A stretch of DNA of 64,000 bases from Rhodoferax sp. (GTDB taxonomy: Bacteria; Pseudomonadota; Gammaproteobacteria; Burkholderiales; Burkholderiaceae_C), in assembly GCA_029866205.1 (NCBI GenBank), contig JARWZT010000019.1:62001-126000 (forward strand). Reading direction: 5' to 3'. A program made the position numbers and the translations under genes. The notes under the pieces are model-generated. The model saw nothing but the letters and a program-made list of their open reading frames with translations. It was not told the DNA's origin and did not search any database. Below, one piece after another: positions 36,560 to 46,139 of this stretch (position 1 is its first letter; the number at the start of each line of letters is the position of its first letter).

Positions 36560-37261
36560 TCAGGCGCTCAGGTCGAACACCAGCACTTCGGCGTCATGCC
36601 CATCGGTCAGCGCCAGTTGGCTCTCTCCCGAGAGCAGCGCTGCGTCACCCGTAGCCAAGGCCCGGCCGTTGGCTTGAATAGCGCCGCGCAGCACCTGCAC
36701 ATAGGCTTTGCGCGCCGGGTCGAGCGCCAGCGTGGAGGACTGCGGGCCGTCAAACAGGCCGCTGTACAACTTGGCGTCAGCGTGGATGAGCACCGACCCT
36801 TCTGCTGCGTCAGGTGAAGCCACCAGGCGCAACACGCCTTGCTTTTCACTCGTAGCAAAGGTTTTTTGCTCGTAGCTCGGGGGAATGCCGCGCGCGTTGG
36901 GTTCAATCCAGATCTGGAAGAAATGGGTGGTGGCGTCGGGCGCGTGGTTGAACTCGCTGTGCTGCACGCCGCTGCCCGCGCTCATGCGCTGCACGTCGCC
37001 CGGCGGAATGCCTTTGACGTTGCCCATGCTGTCTTTGTGTGCCAGGTTGCCCGACATCACGTAGCTGATGATTTCCATGTCGCGGTGACCATGCGTGCCA
37101 AAGCCCATGCCGGGCGCGATGCGGTCTTCGTTGATGACGCGCAAATTGCCCCAGCCCATGTGCGCCGGGTCGTAGTAGCCCGCAAAAGAAAAACTGTGAA
37201 AGGACTTGAGCCAGCCGTGGTCGGCATAGCCGCGTTCAGACGATTTGCGTAAGGTAATCAT
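36560..37261 (-). CDS. Pirin-family cupin protein (YhaK-like)
   Basis: A 233-residue bicupin. The N-terminal cupin carries the metal ligands in GFGTHGHRDMEIISYV and VQHSEFNHA (His, His, His, Glu), as in pirin and E. coli YhaK/YhhW, some of which oxidise quercetin. The C-terminal cupin lacks metal ligands, as usual. ATG 37261 is chosen for the standard RKSSERGYADHGWLKSFHSF start. It is the first minus-strand gene next to the divergent YhaJ-like LysR gene. Confidence 0.88.
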   Translation of the reverse strand: MITLRKSSERGYADHGWLKSFHSFSFAGYYDPAHMGWGNLRVINEDRIAPGMGFGTHGHRDMEIISYVMSGNLAHKDSMGNVKGIPPGDVQRMSAGSGVQHSEFNHAPDATTHFFQIWIEPNARGIPPSYEQKTFATSEKQGVLRLVASPDAAEGSVLIHADAKLYSGLFDGPQSSTLALDPARKAYVQVLRGAIQANGRALATGDAALLSGESQLALTDGHDAEVLVFDLSA

Positions 37262-37306
37262 GGCGCCAATCCTAGGGCGCAAGCGCACCTTGGAGGCGCA
37301 AGGCAT

Positions 37307-37323
37307 TTGATGGCATCATTCAA
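37307..37323. promoter_or_regulatory. Inverted repeat in the pirin/LysR divergent promoter region
   Basis: TTGA-N9-TCAA (37307-37323), with an inner TGATG-G-CATCA palindrome (37308-37318), lies in the 88-base AT-rich gap between the divergent pirin and LysR genes, 45 bases upstream of the pirin ATG and 27 bases upstream of the LysR ATG. Position and symmetry suit a LysR-type operator; assignment is inferred. Confidence 0.4.
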
Positions 37324-37349
37324 TATTTTTCACCGTTAAATCAATATAA

Positions 37350-38291
37350 ATGCAATTTTCTCGAGACATATTGACGCCCGACGCGCTGTACATGCTGCAA
37401 ACCATTGATGCCACCGGCAGCTTTGCGGCGGCCGCGCGCGCCCTCAATCTCGTGCCCAGCACCCTGAGCTACCGGGTGCGCCAGATTGAAGAGGCGCTGG
37501 ATGTGCTGCTGTACGACCGCAACTCGCGGCGCGCCCTGCCGACCGAGGCCGGGGCCGAACTGTTGCGCGAGGCCACGCGCCTGCTGGGCGAGATCGATGC
37601 CGTGGCAAACCGGGTCAAGCGCGTGGCCACGGGCTGGGAGTCGCAATTCACCGTGGCCGTGGACACCATCATCGCCAAGGGCACGGTGATGGAACTGTGC
37701 GAGGGATTTTTTGCCCAAACTCCGCCCACCCGCCTGCGCCTGCGCGACGAAACGCTCTCGGGCACGCTGGCGGCGCTGGCATCGGGGCAGGCCGATCTGG
37801 CGTTCGGCGTGGGGCCCGACGCCTCGGGCCACGCTGGCGTCCAAACCCGGGTGCTGGGCACCGTGTCTTTTGTTTACGCCGTAGCGCCCCAACACCCGCT
37901 GGCGTCGGCACCCGAGCCCCTGAGCGACGCTTTGGTGCAGCAGCACCGCGCAGTGGCCGTGGCCGATTCGGTGCAACGCGGTGCGGGGCTGACCTTTGGC
38001 CTGCTGCACGGCCAAGACGTGTTTACCGTGGCCAGCATGCAAGCCAAGATCGACGCCCAGCTGCGGGGCTTGGGCGGCGGCAATGTGCCGCTAACTCTGG
38101 CTGCGCCCTATCTGGCCAGTGGAAGGTTGGTCGCCAAACGCACCGAGCGCCCCGCACAGCAGGTCACGGTGTACTACGCCTGGCGTGCAGGCAAGGGTGA
38201 AAACCAAGGCCGCGCCCTGCAGTGGTGGCTGGCACAACTCGACAGTGCGACCACCCGTGCCGCGCTGCTCGACGCGCAGCGACTGGGGTAA
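37350..38291 (+). CDS. LysR-family regulator, YhaJ-like
   Basis: A 313-residue LysR regulator: winged helix-turn-helix with GSFAAAARALNLVPSTLSYRVRQIEE (about 21-46), then a periplasmic-binding-protein-like effector domain. The N-terminus and the linker ending AVANRVKRVATGWE match E. coli YhaJ closely; YhaJ responds to 2,4-dinitrotoluene metabolites and quinone-like compounds and activates yqjF (DoxX) and yhaK (pirin). DoxX and pirin genes lie just across the shared promoter, so the same regulatory logic is a reasonable inference. Confidence 0.87.
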   Translation: MQFSRDILTPDALYMLQTIDATGSFAAAARALNLVPSTLSYRVRQIEEALDVLLYDRNSRRALPTEAGAELLREATRLLGEIDAVANRVKRVATGWESQFTVAVDTIIAKGTVMELCEGFFAQTPPTRLRLRDETLSGTLAALASGQADLAFGVGPDASGHAGVQTRVLGTVSFVYAVAPQHPLASAPEPLSDALVQQHRAVAVADSVQRGAGLTFGLLHGQDVFTVASMQAKIDAQLRGLGGGNVPLTLAAPYLASGRLVAKRTERPAQQVTVYYAWRAGKGENQGRALQWWLAQLDSATTRAALLDAQRLG

Positions 38292-38356
38292 AACCCACGC
38301 CAGAAACGCAGCCGGACGGTGTACAGTGGCTGCGACACCCGACCCTAGGAGAACAA

Positions 38357-39409
38357 ATGCAAACAGTGCCAAAAAACATCGCCATCGTCGGAGGCGGCCT
38401 CGCCGCCATCACCTGTGCCCGAACGCTGGTTCAAGCCGGCCACAGCGTGACGATTTTCGAAAAAAGCCGGGGCGTAGGCGGACGCATGTCCACCCGCAAC
38501 AGCCCGTTTGGAACCTTTGACCACGGCGCGCAGTACTTCACCGTGCGCGACCCACGCTTTGTCGAAGCCCTGCAAACCACGCCTAAAACCTGCCGCCCCT
38601 GGAGCGCCAACATGGTCCAGGTGCTCGACGAACGGGGCCGTGTGGCGGCCGCCGGCCTGCCTGCACGCGAGCCGCACTGGGTTGCAAAGCCGGGCATGAA
38701 TGCCCTGGCCAAGGCCTGGGCCGCGCCCCTGGCCGCATCCATGCTGTTCGACACCCGTGTCACCCACATTGAAACCGACGCCATGGACAAAGCACTGTGG
38801 CAACTGCGCACCTTGGGCAGCGACGAGAGCACCCACGTTTATGCGGGGTTTGATGCGGTGCTGCTGGCCGTGCCCAGCCCCCAGGCGATCGAGTTGCTCG
38901 AGACGGTGCCCAAGTCGCGTCGCCCCAGCGCCGCCATCCAGAAAAAACTCGCGGCGGTTACCGTCGACCCGTGCTGGACCCTGATGCTGGCTTTTCCGCA
39001 AGCGGTGCAACCTGGCCTGACCACCTTGGGCCCGCAATGGAACGCCGCACGCAGCACGCACCACCGCATTGCCTGGCTGGCGCGCGAGTCGAGCAAACCG
39101 GGTCGCCCCACCATTGAGCGCTGGACGGTACAAGCCAGCGCCGCCTGGTCGCGGGAACATTTGAACGACAGCAAGGCCCGGGTCGAAGGCAAGCTGATCA
39201 AGGCTTTCTCCGAAGTCACGGGCATCCGCGCGGAGCCCAGCCACGTGGAATCGCACCGCTGGTTGTACGCCAAGACGGGCCAGACCTTGGGCCAAAGCCA
39301 TGTCTGGAGCGCCAAAACCGGTCTGGGGCTGTGCGGCGACTGGTGCCTGGGTCACCGGGTGGAAAACGCATTTGTCTCAGGTCTGGAGCTGGCGCTCGCT
39401 GTCGGCTAA
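38357..39409 (+). CDS. FAD-dependent amine-oxidase-like protein (renalase-like)
   Basis: A 350-residue flavoprotein. An FAD-binding Rossmann motif IAIVGGGLAAITCARTL (8-24) is followed by VTIFEKSRGVGGRMSTR, the second GG motif of amine oxidases, and a short YFTVRDPRF. It lacks a signal peptide. This layout matches the renalase-like NAD(P)-binding oxidoreductases common in proteobacteria, which oxidise unusual dihydronicotinamide isomers in characterised members. TAGGAG precedes the ATG. Substrate remains inferred. Confidence 0.8.
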   Translation: MQTVPKNIAIVGGGLAAITCARTLVQAGHSVTIFEKSRGVGGRMSTRNSPFGTFDHGAQYFTVRDPRFVEALQTTPKTCRPWSANMVQVLDERGRVAAAGLPAREPHWVAKPGMNALAKAWAAPLAASMLFDTRVTHIETDAMDKALWQLRTLGSDESTHVYAGFDAVLLAVPSPQAIELLETVPKSRRPSAAIQKKLAAVTVDPCWTLMLAFPQAVQPGLTTLGPQWNAARSTHHRIAWLARESSKPGRPTIERWTVQASAAWSREHLNDSKARVEGKLIKAFSEVTGIRAEPSHVESHRWLYAKTGQTLGQSHVWSAKTGLGLCGDWCLGHRVENAFVSGLELALAVG

Positions 39410-39445
39410 TCCGGTCGTTCGGTCAGGCATGCGCAGGGCGGTGTG

Positions 39446-40378
39446 ATGGCGCAAGCTGGCTACATCGGGCGCTTTGCGCCCTCACCAACGGGGCCGCTGC
39501 ATGCGGGTTCTTTGGTGGCGGCGCTGGCCAGTTGGCTTGACGCACGTTGCAGAAACGGACGTTGGCTGCTGCGCATCGAAGACGTGGACGCGCCCCGCAC
39601 GGTGGCGGGTGCCGACCGAACCATCATGCAGCAACTCGGCGCCTGCGGCCTGCATCCAGACGCGCCGCCGGCGTGGCAAAGCCAGCGCGGCGACCTGTAC
39701 CGGGCGGCATTGCAACAGCTCACCTCCGATGGTCTGGCCTACGCCTGTACCTGCTCCAGAAAAGACATTGAAACCACGCTGGCGGCTCAAGGCCAGACCC
39801 GTTCACGCCACGCGGAACGGGTCTACCCCGGCAGCTGCCGAGAGGGCCCACTGCGCCCGCAGGCTCCGGCGCGGGCCTGGCGCGTGCGCACCGACGTGGT
39901 GCTGGAACCTCACGGGCAGTCCCCCGGTGGCAGTGCCTACGTGTCTTGGCACGACCGTCGACTGCGGGCGCAGACCCAAGATGTCACGCAGGCCGTGGGC
40001 GACTTTGTGCTGCAGCGCGCCGACCACTGCTGGACCTACCAGCTCGCCGTGGTGGTCGACGATGCGGCGCAAGGCATTACCCACGTGGTGCGCGGCCAAG
40101 ACCTGGCCGACAACACGGCGCGCCAGATCTGGCTGCAACGCTGTCTGGGCTTGCCCACGCCCCAGTACTTGCACACGCCGCTGGTGCTGGGGACAGACGG
40201 CGCCAAGTTGTCCAAGCAAAACGGCGCGCAGCCGCTGGATGTGTCCCGTCCATTGCAGGCGCTCAATGCGGCAGCAGCCGTACTGGGTTGGCCTGCGCAA
40301 AACGCTTCCGTGCCCGAGGCTCTGGCCACATGGATTGCCCTGGTTGCGGCCAACGGTGGCTCACCGGTGGCGCCCTGA
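39446..40378 (+). CDS. gluQ: Glutamyl-Q tRNA(Asp) synthetase
   Basis: A 310-residue GluRS paralog lacking the anticodon-binding domain; it glutamylates queuosine in tRNA-Asp. The HIGH-type motif is [14 protein letters not shown], and the KMSKS equivalent is AKLSKQNG. Zinc-site cysteines are in CTCSRKD and PGSCRE. Length matches E. coli GluQ (about 300). Together with queF at 9097 it shows queuosine is made and used. A GTG at 39443 is an alternative start. Confidence 0.93.
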   Translation: MAQAGYIGRFAPSPTGPLHAGSLVAALASWLDARCRNGRWLLRIEDVDAPRTVAGADRTIMQQLGACGLHPDAPPAWQSQRGDLYRAALQQLTSDGLAYACTCSRKDIETTLAAQGQTRSRHAERVYPGSCREGPLRPQAPARAWRVRTDVVLEPHGQSPGGSAYVSWHDRRLRAQTQDVTQAVGDFVLQRADHCWTYQLAVVVDDAAQGITHVVRGQDLADNTARQIWLQRCLGLPTPQYLHTPLVLGTDGAKLSKQNGAQPLDVSRPLQALNAAAAVLGWPAQNASVPEALATWIALVAANGGSPVAP

Positions 40379-40387
40379 CCCCCAAGC

Positions 40388-40852
40388 ATGAACCCGGACC
40401 AGCAACGCAAACACCTGGGCAGCCTGCTCGTGGGCCTGCAATTTGGCCTGATCTTGCTGTTGGGCAGCTGCGTGGTGCCGATTGCCATTCAGGGTGAGGT
40501 GCCGCTGGGGGCAGCGCTGATGGCAGCAGCCGGTTTGGCGCTGGCCGCCTGGGCGCTGTGGGCATATCCGCCGGGCAGTTTCAACATCCGGCCCACGCCC
40601 CGCGCGGATGGCCATGTGGTGCAGCGCGGCCCCTACCGCTGGATCCGCCACCCCATGTACTCCAGCATCGCACTTTGCGGCCTGGCCTGCGCCTGTGCGA
40701 CGCAGCAGCTTTGGGTCTGGCTGGCCTTGGCCGCTCTGGACCTGGTGCTGCTGACCAAAGCCTTGCTCGAAGAACGCTGGATGGCGCAGCAATACCCGGA
40801 ATACACCGACTACCGGGCCCGTACCAAGCGCTTCGTGCCCTGGTTGCTCTAG
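40388..40852 (+). CDS. Isoprenylcysteine carboxyl methyltransferase-like membrane protein
   Basis: A 154-residue membrane protein with about four transmembrane helices. The C-terminal signature RGPYRWIRHPMYSS, then EERWMAQQYPEYTDYRARTKRFVP, is the SAM-binding region of the ICMT/PEMT superfamily. Bacterial members of this size have mostly unknown substrates such as small thiols, lipids or isoprenoids. It starts 9 bases after gluQ. Confidence 0.85.
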   Translation: MNPDQQRKHLGSLLVGLQFGLILLLGSCVVPIAIQGEVPLGAALMAAAGLALAAWALWAYPPGSFNIRPTPRADGHVVQRGPYRWIRHPMYSSIALCGLACACATQQLWVWLALAALDLVLLTKALLEERWMAQQYPEYTDYRARTKRFVPWLL

Positions 40853-40929
40853 GCCGGAGCCCCTAAAATCGCGCACTTCGCCGCTCCGGCGCCTCTCGCT
40901 TGCGCACGCACTGCGCCCCGCTCCCATTT

Positions 40930-41706
40930 ATGACGACTGAACCGAACGCTGCCTCCCCCCTCCCCGAAGCCGCAGATTCCAATGCGCCTACCGTGTACAT
41001 GCGCGGCATCAAAAGTTTTGTCAAACGCGCCGGGCGCATGACGGCAGGGCAAACCAAGGCGGTCGACGCGCTGGGCCCGCAGTTTTTGCTGCCCTACCAA
41101 GACCAACTGCTGGACTTCCAGGCGGTGTTCCCGCCTCTGCCCGGAGAGGCGACCGCTACGCCGCACCCGGTGGTGCTGGAAATTGGCTTCGGTATGGGCG
41201 AGGCCACAGCACACATAGCCAGTGTGGTGCCCGCAACACACTTTTTGTGCTGCGAAGTCCACGAGCCGGGCGTGGGCGCACTGCTCAAACGCATTGGCGA
41301 GCAAGACCTGCACAACATCCGCATTTGCGCCCATGATGCGGTGGAGGTGATCGACCACATGCTGCCGCTGCAGAGCCTGGACGGTGTGCACATCTTCTTT
41401 CCCGACCCCTGGCACAAGACCAAACACAACAAGCGCCGCCTTATTCAGTCACCGCTGATTGCCAAACTGGCGCAGCGGCTCAAAGTGGGCGGCTACCTGC
41501 ACTGCGCCACCGACTGGCAGCCCTACGCCGAGCAAATCTTGGAAGTGCTCAGCGCCGAGCCTGCGCTGGCCAACCGCGCCGCCGCCGCACACCCTGAACT
41601 GCTGGGTTATGCGCCCAAGCCGCATTACCGACCGCTCACCAAGTTCGAGAACCGGGGCATCAAGCTCGGCCACGGCGTGTGGGATGTGGTGTTTGAACGC
41701 ATCTAG
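40930..41706 (+). CDS. trmB: tRNA (guanine-46-N7)-methyltransferase
   Basis: A 258-residue SAM-dependent tRNA methyltransferase that makes m7G46. The SAM-binding motif [15 protein letters not shown], the [18 protein letters not shown] catalytic segment, and the C-terminal [20 protein letters not shown] are all TrmB hallmarks. An N-terminal extension of about 70 residues ([18 protein letters not shown]) is typical of betaproteobacterial TrmB. Start ATG at 40930. Confidence 0.95.
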   Translation: MTTEPNAASPLPEAADSNAPTVYMRGIKSFVKRAGRMTAGQTKAVDALGPQFLLPYQDQLLDFQAVFPPLPGEATATPHPVVLEIGFGMGEATAHIASVVPATHFLCCEVHEPGVGALLKRIGEQDLHNIRICAHDAVEVIDHMLPLQSLDGVHIFFPDPWHKTKHNKRRLIQSPLIAKLAQRLKVGGYLHCATDWQPYAEQILEVLSAEPALANRAAAAHPELLGYAPKPHYRPLTKFENRGIKLGHGVWDVVFERI

Positions 41707-41736
41707 CACCCTAGCGCGCCAGGCCAAGTGCGCGCC

Positions 41737-42663
41737 ATGAAGTTCCCGCATACCCCGCCGCTGCGCGATGGCGTGGGCCCCAGCAGCGTGGTGCTGCCGC
41801 TGGGCCCCTGGCCTACGGTGCTTGATTTTTTAACCGCGCGCTTTCCTGGTGTGGCGCGGACGCAGTGGGTGCAACGCATGGCATCGGGCGCCGTGAGCTG
41901 CGACCGGGGCCACACCTTGGCCAGCGACGCGCCCTATGTTGCCGGACTGCGCGTCTATTACTTTCGCGCCCTGCCACCGGAGCCCACGATCCCCTTTACA
42001 GAGGTGCTGCTGCACCAGGACGCACACCTGCTGGTGGTGGACAAGCCGCATTTTTTGCCCGTCATGCCCTCGGGCAAGTACCTTCAGGAAACCGTGCTGG
42101 TGCGCCTCAAAAACAAGCTGGGTCTGAACGATCTGGTGCCCATCCACCGTATCGACCGCGACACCGCCGGACTGGTGCTGTTCTCGGTCAACCCGGCCAC
42201 GCGCGACGCCTACCACGCCTTGTTTCGCCAGCACCGAGTGACAAAAACCTACCAGGCCATTGCCCCGTGGAACCCCGCCCTGCCCTGGCCCCTGCGCCGC
42301 GAAAGCCGCATTGCCGAGAGCGCGCACTTCATGCAGCAGTGCGAGGTGGACGGACCTCCCAACGCGCTCACGCTGATCACGCCGCTGGAAACCCTCGGCG
42401 CCCTGGCGCGCTACCAACTCGAGCCCGTGACCGGCCAGCGACACCAATTGCGCGTGCACATGAATGCCCTGGGCCTGCCGCTGATGGGCGATGGCATCTA
42501 CCCCGTGCTCACGCCCGAGGGCAGCGCAGATTACGCGCGACCGCTGCAGTTGCTGGCAAAGTCCATCGCGTTTACCGACCCGGTAACAGGACAGGCGCTG
42601 CGCTTTGAGAGCCAGCGCACCTTGCGGTCGCTGGCGGAGTTGGCAAACGACACCGACTCCTGA
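41737..42663 (+). CDS. RluA-family pseudouridine synthase with S4-like N-terminus
   Basis: A 308-residue pseudouridine synthase. The N-terminal segment TVLDFLTARFPGVARTQWVQRMASGAV resembles an S4 RNA-binding domain. The catalytic Asp lies in PIHRIDRDTAGLVL, and VTGQRHQLRVHMNALGLPLMGD is the second conserved motif. Specific RNA position is not evident. It is distinct from the RluA at 26832. ATG 41737 is 30 bases after trmB. Confidence 0.88.
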   Translation: MKFPHTPPLRDGVGPSSVVLPLGPWPTVLDFLTARFPGVARTQWVQRMASGAVSCDRGHTLASDAPYVAGLRVYYFRALPPEPTIPFTEVLLHQDAHLLVVDKPHFLPVMPSGKYLQETVLVRLKNKLGLNDLVPIHRIDRDTAGLVLFSVNPATRDAYHALFRQHRVTKTYQAIAPWNPALPWPLRRESRIAESAHFMQQCEVDGPPNALTLITPLETLGALARYQLEPVTGQRHQLRVHMNALGLPLMGDGIYPVLTPEGSADYARPLQLLAKSIAFTDPVTGQALRFESQRTLRSLAELANDTDS

Positions 42664-42681
42664 TAAGAGCCCGTCAAACCC

Positions 42682-43815
42682 TCAAGCCAGGATTTCTTTG
42701 GCGCTGATTTGGTACTTGAACGCGTCAGGCGCGTAGGGGTCCAGACGCCCGGCGGCGGTTTCGGCATGGGGGTACATCAAAAAGCCCAACTTGGGGCCTG
42801 TCGAATGGGGAAGCGCCACGTCGTGGGCGTTGTTGAAAGCCATCCAATTACCTTCCCAGCCGCCGAAAAGCACTTTGTTGACGGGGGCGACGACCGGGTT
42901 TTTCGGGTCTTTGATCCATTGCGCAGTTTCCTGGCGCATGACCTTGGCCACGTCTGCCGGGTCCATCGCCACCCAACCGTAGCCGGCCAGGTACACCTCG
43001 GCGCGGCAGTGCTGGGCACCCTGCAGTTTGGCGGGAATGCCACCGAGCTCTTTGTAACCAAAAGCGCTGGGCGCGATGCGCAGGCCGTACACGTCGCGTG
43101 CTGGCAGCCCAACGGAGCGGCACAGGCCGACAAACAAAGCATTGAGGTCAGCGCATTTGCCGCCCAGATTACCGGTTTCCAGCATGGCGGCAATATCGCC
43201 CTCGCCGCAGCCGCGCACCTTGGGCTCGCGGTAGGTGTTTTGCACGATCCAGTCGAACAGCTTTTGCGCTTTTTCGACATCGGTCTTGGCGCCTTCGGTG
43301 GCTTTTTTGGCGGTGTCGCGCACGATGCCATCCACCGGGATCAGGTGGGTCGCCTGGGTCCATTGCGCCAACGCCTGCGCAGATTCAGCAGCCACACCCT
43401 TTTTGGACCAGTCCTGCGAGCGGTTTTGGGTCTGAATACGGCTTGTCAGTTCGACATATGGCTTGGTGTTTTCTGCCGCAAATTCGGCATACAGCATGCG
43501 CGCGCCATAGTGGCCGTCGGCCGCCATGGAAGCGCGGCCGTTGCTGCTGAAGCTTGACTCCAAGGACTTTTGCCAGTCGCTGTTGACACTGGGTACCGGC
43601 AGCCAGACGCGCGTTGCGCCCTGGGGGGCCGCTATTTCAATGCGGGTCGTCACCTCAAAAGTGCGCCAGTTACCGGCCTGGGGCGCAAACTGGCGCTCGG
43701 CATCGGCACTTTGTGCAAAGTCCAGGCCTGAGAAAGTCGCCAATGCCGAGGCGGCGGTAGTTTGAAGAAAACGACGGCGCGCGCCGTCAGGCGCGTTGGA
43801 AAACACGGTGGTCAT
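42682..43815 (-). CDS. Tat-exported transglutaminase-like protein
   Basis: A 377-residue protein with a twin-arginine signal (ARRRFLQTTAASALATFSG, about 12-30). The transglutaminase/protease core shows Cys221 (GGKCADLNALFVGLCRSVG), His269 (QHCRAEVYL) and Asp285 (GWVAMDPADV), a complete triad. Export by Tat implies folding in the cytoplasm. Bacterial members act as peptidases or peptide crosslinkers, but the role here is unknown. GGAG precedes the ATG at 43815; it is divergent from dinG. Confidence 0.87.
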   Translation of the reverse strand: MTTVFSNAPDGARRRFLQTTAASALATFSGLDFAQSADAERQFAPQAGNWRTFEVTTRIEIAAPQGATRVWLPVPSVNSDWQKSLESSFSSNGRASMAADGHYGARMLYAEFAAENTKPYVELTSRIQTQNRSQDWSKKGVAAESAQALAQWTQATHLIPVDGIVRDTAKKATEGAKTDVEKAQKLFDWIVQNTYREPKVRGCGEGDIAAMLETGNLGGKCADLNALFVGLCRSVGLPARDVYGLRIAPSAFGYKELGGIPAKLQGAQHCRAEVYLAGYGWVAMDPADVAKVMRQETAQWIKDPKNPVVAPVNKVLFGGWEGNWMAFNNAHDVALPHSTGPKLGFLMYPHAETAAGRLDPYAPDAFKYQISAKEILA

Positions 43816-43886
43816 AAAGAGAACTCCGAATAGGTAAAAAGGCGCGTACGGCACATAAAAAGATGCCCCGGGATAGCGCAAACAAA

Positions 43887-43919
43887 AACCCCGTCGTCGC
43901 ATTGCTGCCCGGCGGGGTT
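43887..43919 (-). other. Terminator-like hairpin upstream of the transglutaminase gene
   Basis: Read on the minus strand, AACCCCG (43919-43913) pairs with CGGGGTT (43893-43887) around a 19-nt loop and is followed by T residues. It lies between the divergent dinG and transglutaminase starts, 72 bases upstream of the latter. If that transcript starts beyond 43920 it could act as a leader attenuator; it may be fortuitous. Confidence 0.3.
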
Positions 43920-44006
43920 AGTGGATTATCGCCGCTCAGACACGCCTTCAGCGCACCCGTTATATTCAAACGCTGCCCATCCCCCGATTTTTCGAGACCG
44001 CCCCGT

Positions 44007-46121
44007 TTGACATCTGAAGCCGCTTCGTCCCCTCTTGCGCAGCACGCGCTCTCCGCTTTTGCGCAAGTCGTCGGTCGGACCTCAGGCTTTCGAACGCGCC
44101 CGGGGCAGCACGCCATGGCGGCGTGCGTCGCTGACACCCTGGCCCGCGCCGACCTGGGCGACTGCGACCACCCGACCAAGGCGATTGCCGTCATCCAGGC
44201 GGGCACCGGCGTGGGCAAATCAGCCGCCTACGCCAGCACCGCCATCGCCATGGCGCTTGAGCGTAAGACCCGGGTGCTGATCTCAACTGCCACCGTGGCC
44301 TTGCAAGAGCAGCTCATGCAAAAAGACCTTCCGGCCCTGGCAGCCGCCATGGAGCGCCCTTTTGCCTTTGCGCTGGCCAAGGGCCGGGGCCGCTACGTGT
44401 GCAAGGTCAAACTCGAGCGCCTGGTGGGCGCAGGTGGCGTGGACGAAGACCTGTTTGAAGAGGAACAAAGCACCCAGCGCGGTGCCCATCTCGAAGCGCA
44501 AGAAGAACGCCGCCTGCGCCTGTACGACCTGATGGCCAACTTGCTGGCCCACCAACGCTGGGACGGCGACCGCGACAGCCTGAACGAAGCCCCCGAGCCC
44601 GCCGACTGGACCACTGTAGCCGCCGAGCGCCACAGCTGCACCGCGCGCCACTGCCCGCGCTACCGCGAGTGCAGCTACTACCAGGCGCGCACCAAACTGG
44701 CCGAGGCGAACGTCATCGTGGCCAACCACGACCTGGTGCTGGCCTCCCTGGGCATGAAAACCTTGCCCGAGCTCGACAACTGCCTGGTCATTTTTGACGA
44801 AGGCCACCACCTGCCGGCCGTCGCGCTGGACCAGTTCAGCAGTGCCATGGACCTGACCAGTCTGCGCTGGCTGGACAAGCTGCCCAAGATACTGACAGAA
44901 GTGAGCAACAGCCTGCAGCTCAGCCTGACCGAAGACGTTGCCACGGTGGCCAGTCAGGTAAAGAGCGCGCTGCAACAGCTCGCCCGCATGGCGCTGGATT
45001 TGGTGCACGCAAGCACCGTGGGCAAAGACGGCACGCTGCGCTTTGCCAATGGCGTGCTGCCCGATGCCCTGACCGAGCCCGTAGGACTGATACACGCGCA
45101 GGCCAGCGGTTTGTCCAAGGCTTTGGAGGCGCTCGGTGCCGAGGTCAAAGCCGTCGCCAAAGAGGACCCCGGCCAGGCCCTGCAATGTGCGCAGCTCTAC
45201 ACCAAACTCGGCGCCCTGGCGCCACGCCTGTCCAGTCTGGTGGGCACGGCCACCTTGTTGCTTGAGCACGGCGCACAGCCCTTGGCCAAATGGCTCCAGG
45301 TGGAAAGCGAGAGTGGTTTCCTCAACATCAGCGCCCATGCCTGCCCCATCGTGCCAGGCGACTTGCTGCGCCAGTTTTTGTGGAGCCAAGTACGAGGTGC
45401 CGTGGTGACGTCGGCGTCACTCACCAGCTGCGGGAGTTTTGACTACTTTCTGCACGAAGCGGGTCTGTCCAACAAACCGTATGTCACCGCACTGGAAGTC
45501 TCCAGCCCCTTTGACTACAGCACCCAAGGCAGCCTGACCGTGGTCCACACCCTGGCTGAGCCCAAAATCGCCGAGGCCTACACCGCCGAAATGGTGGAAT
45601 ACCTGATCAACGACCTGGCCCAAGTACAGCGCGGCGCGCTGGTACTGTTTACCTCGCGGGCGCAAATGCGCAGCGCCATCAACGCACTGCCGGGCGCGCT
45701 GATCGAAGCGGTGCTGGTGCAAGGCAGCATGTCGCGAGCCCGGCTGCTGGCCACGCACACTGCGCGTGTGGAAGCCGGTTTTGCCTCGGTTTTGTTTGGC
45801 CTGCAATCGTTTGGCGAAGGCCTGGATTTGCCCGGCGCGCTGTGCGAAACCGTGTTTATCGCCAAGCTGCCCTTTGCTCCGCCCAGCGACCCGGTGGACG
45901 AGGCGCGGGCCGAATGGCTGCGCAGCGTCGGCCGCGACCCGTTTAACGAGCTGGTGATTCCGGCCACGGGCATCAAACTACTGCAATGGACGGGCCGCGC
46001 CATCCGCACCGAAGACGACCGCGCTCAGGTCATTTGCTACGACAAACGCCTGACCACCACCGCCTACGGGCGGCGCATGCTGGGCGGGCTGCCGCCTTAT
46101 CGGCTGGAGCGGCGGGGCTAA
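44007..46121 (+). CDS. dinG: DinG-family Fe-S ATP-dependent DNA helicase
   Basis: A superfamily 2 XPD-like helicase of about 704 residues. Walker A is QAGTGVGKSAAY with Lys71; the Walker B equivalent is FDEGHH. Four cysteines for a 4Fe-4S cluster are at YVCK, HSC, RHC and REC (C-x4-C-x5-C spacing). C-terminal motifs SFGEGLDLPG and QWTGRAIRTEDD complete the core. DinG unwinds R-loops and forked DNA. The start is uncertain: TTG 44007 gives a sensible N-terminus, whereas the first ATG at 43863 would lie in the divergent promoter region and encodes atypical sequence. Confidence 0.85.
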   Translation: MTSEAASSPLAQHALSAFAQVVGRTSGFRTRPGQHAMAACVADTLARADLGDCDHPTKAIAVIQAGTGVGKSAAYASTAIAMALERKTRVLISTATVALQEQLMQKDLPALAAAMERPFAFALAKGRGRYVCKVKLERLVGAGGVDEDLFEEEQSTQRGAHLEAQEERRLRLYDLMANLLAHQRWDGDRDSLNEAPEPADWTTVAAERHSCTARHCPRYRECSYYQARTKLAEANVIVANHDLVLASLGMKTLPELDNCLVIFDEGHHLPAVALDQFSSAMDLTSLRWLDKLPKILTEVSNSLQLSLTEDVATVASQVKSALQQLARMALDLVHASTVGKDGTLRFANGVLPDALTEPVGLIHAQASGLSKALEALGAEVKAVAKEDPGQALQCAQLYTKLGALAPRLSSLVGTATLLLEHGAQPLAKWLQVESESGFLNISAHACPIVPGDLLRQFLWSQVRGAVVTSASLTSCGSFDYFLHEAGLSNKPYVTALEVSSPFDYSTQGSLTVVHTLAEPKIAEAYTAEMVEYLINDLAQVQRGALVLFTSRAQMRSAINALPGALIEAVLVQGSMSRARLLATHTARVEAGFASVLFGLQSFGEGLDLPGALCETVFIAKLPFAPPSDPVDEARAEWLRSVGRDPFNELVIPATGIKLLQWTGRAIRTEDDRAQVICYDKRLTTTAYGRRMLGGLPPYRLERRG

Positions 46122-46139
46122 ACCGCCCGAACGGCGCGT

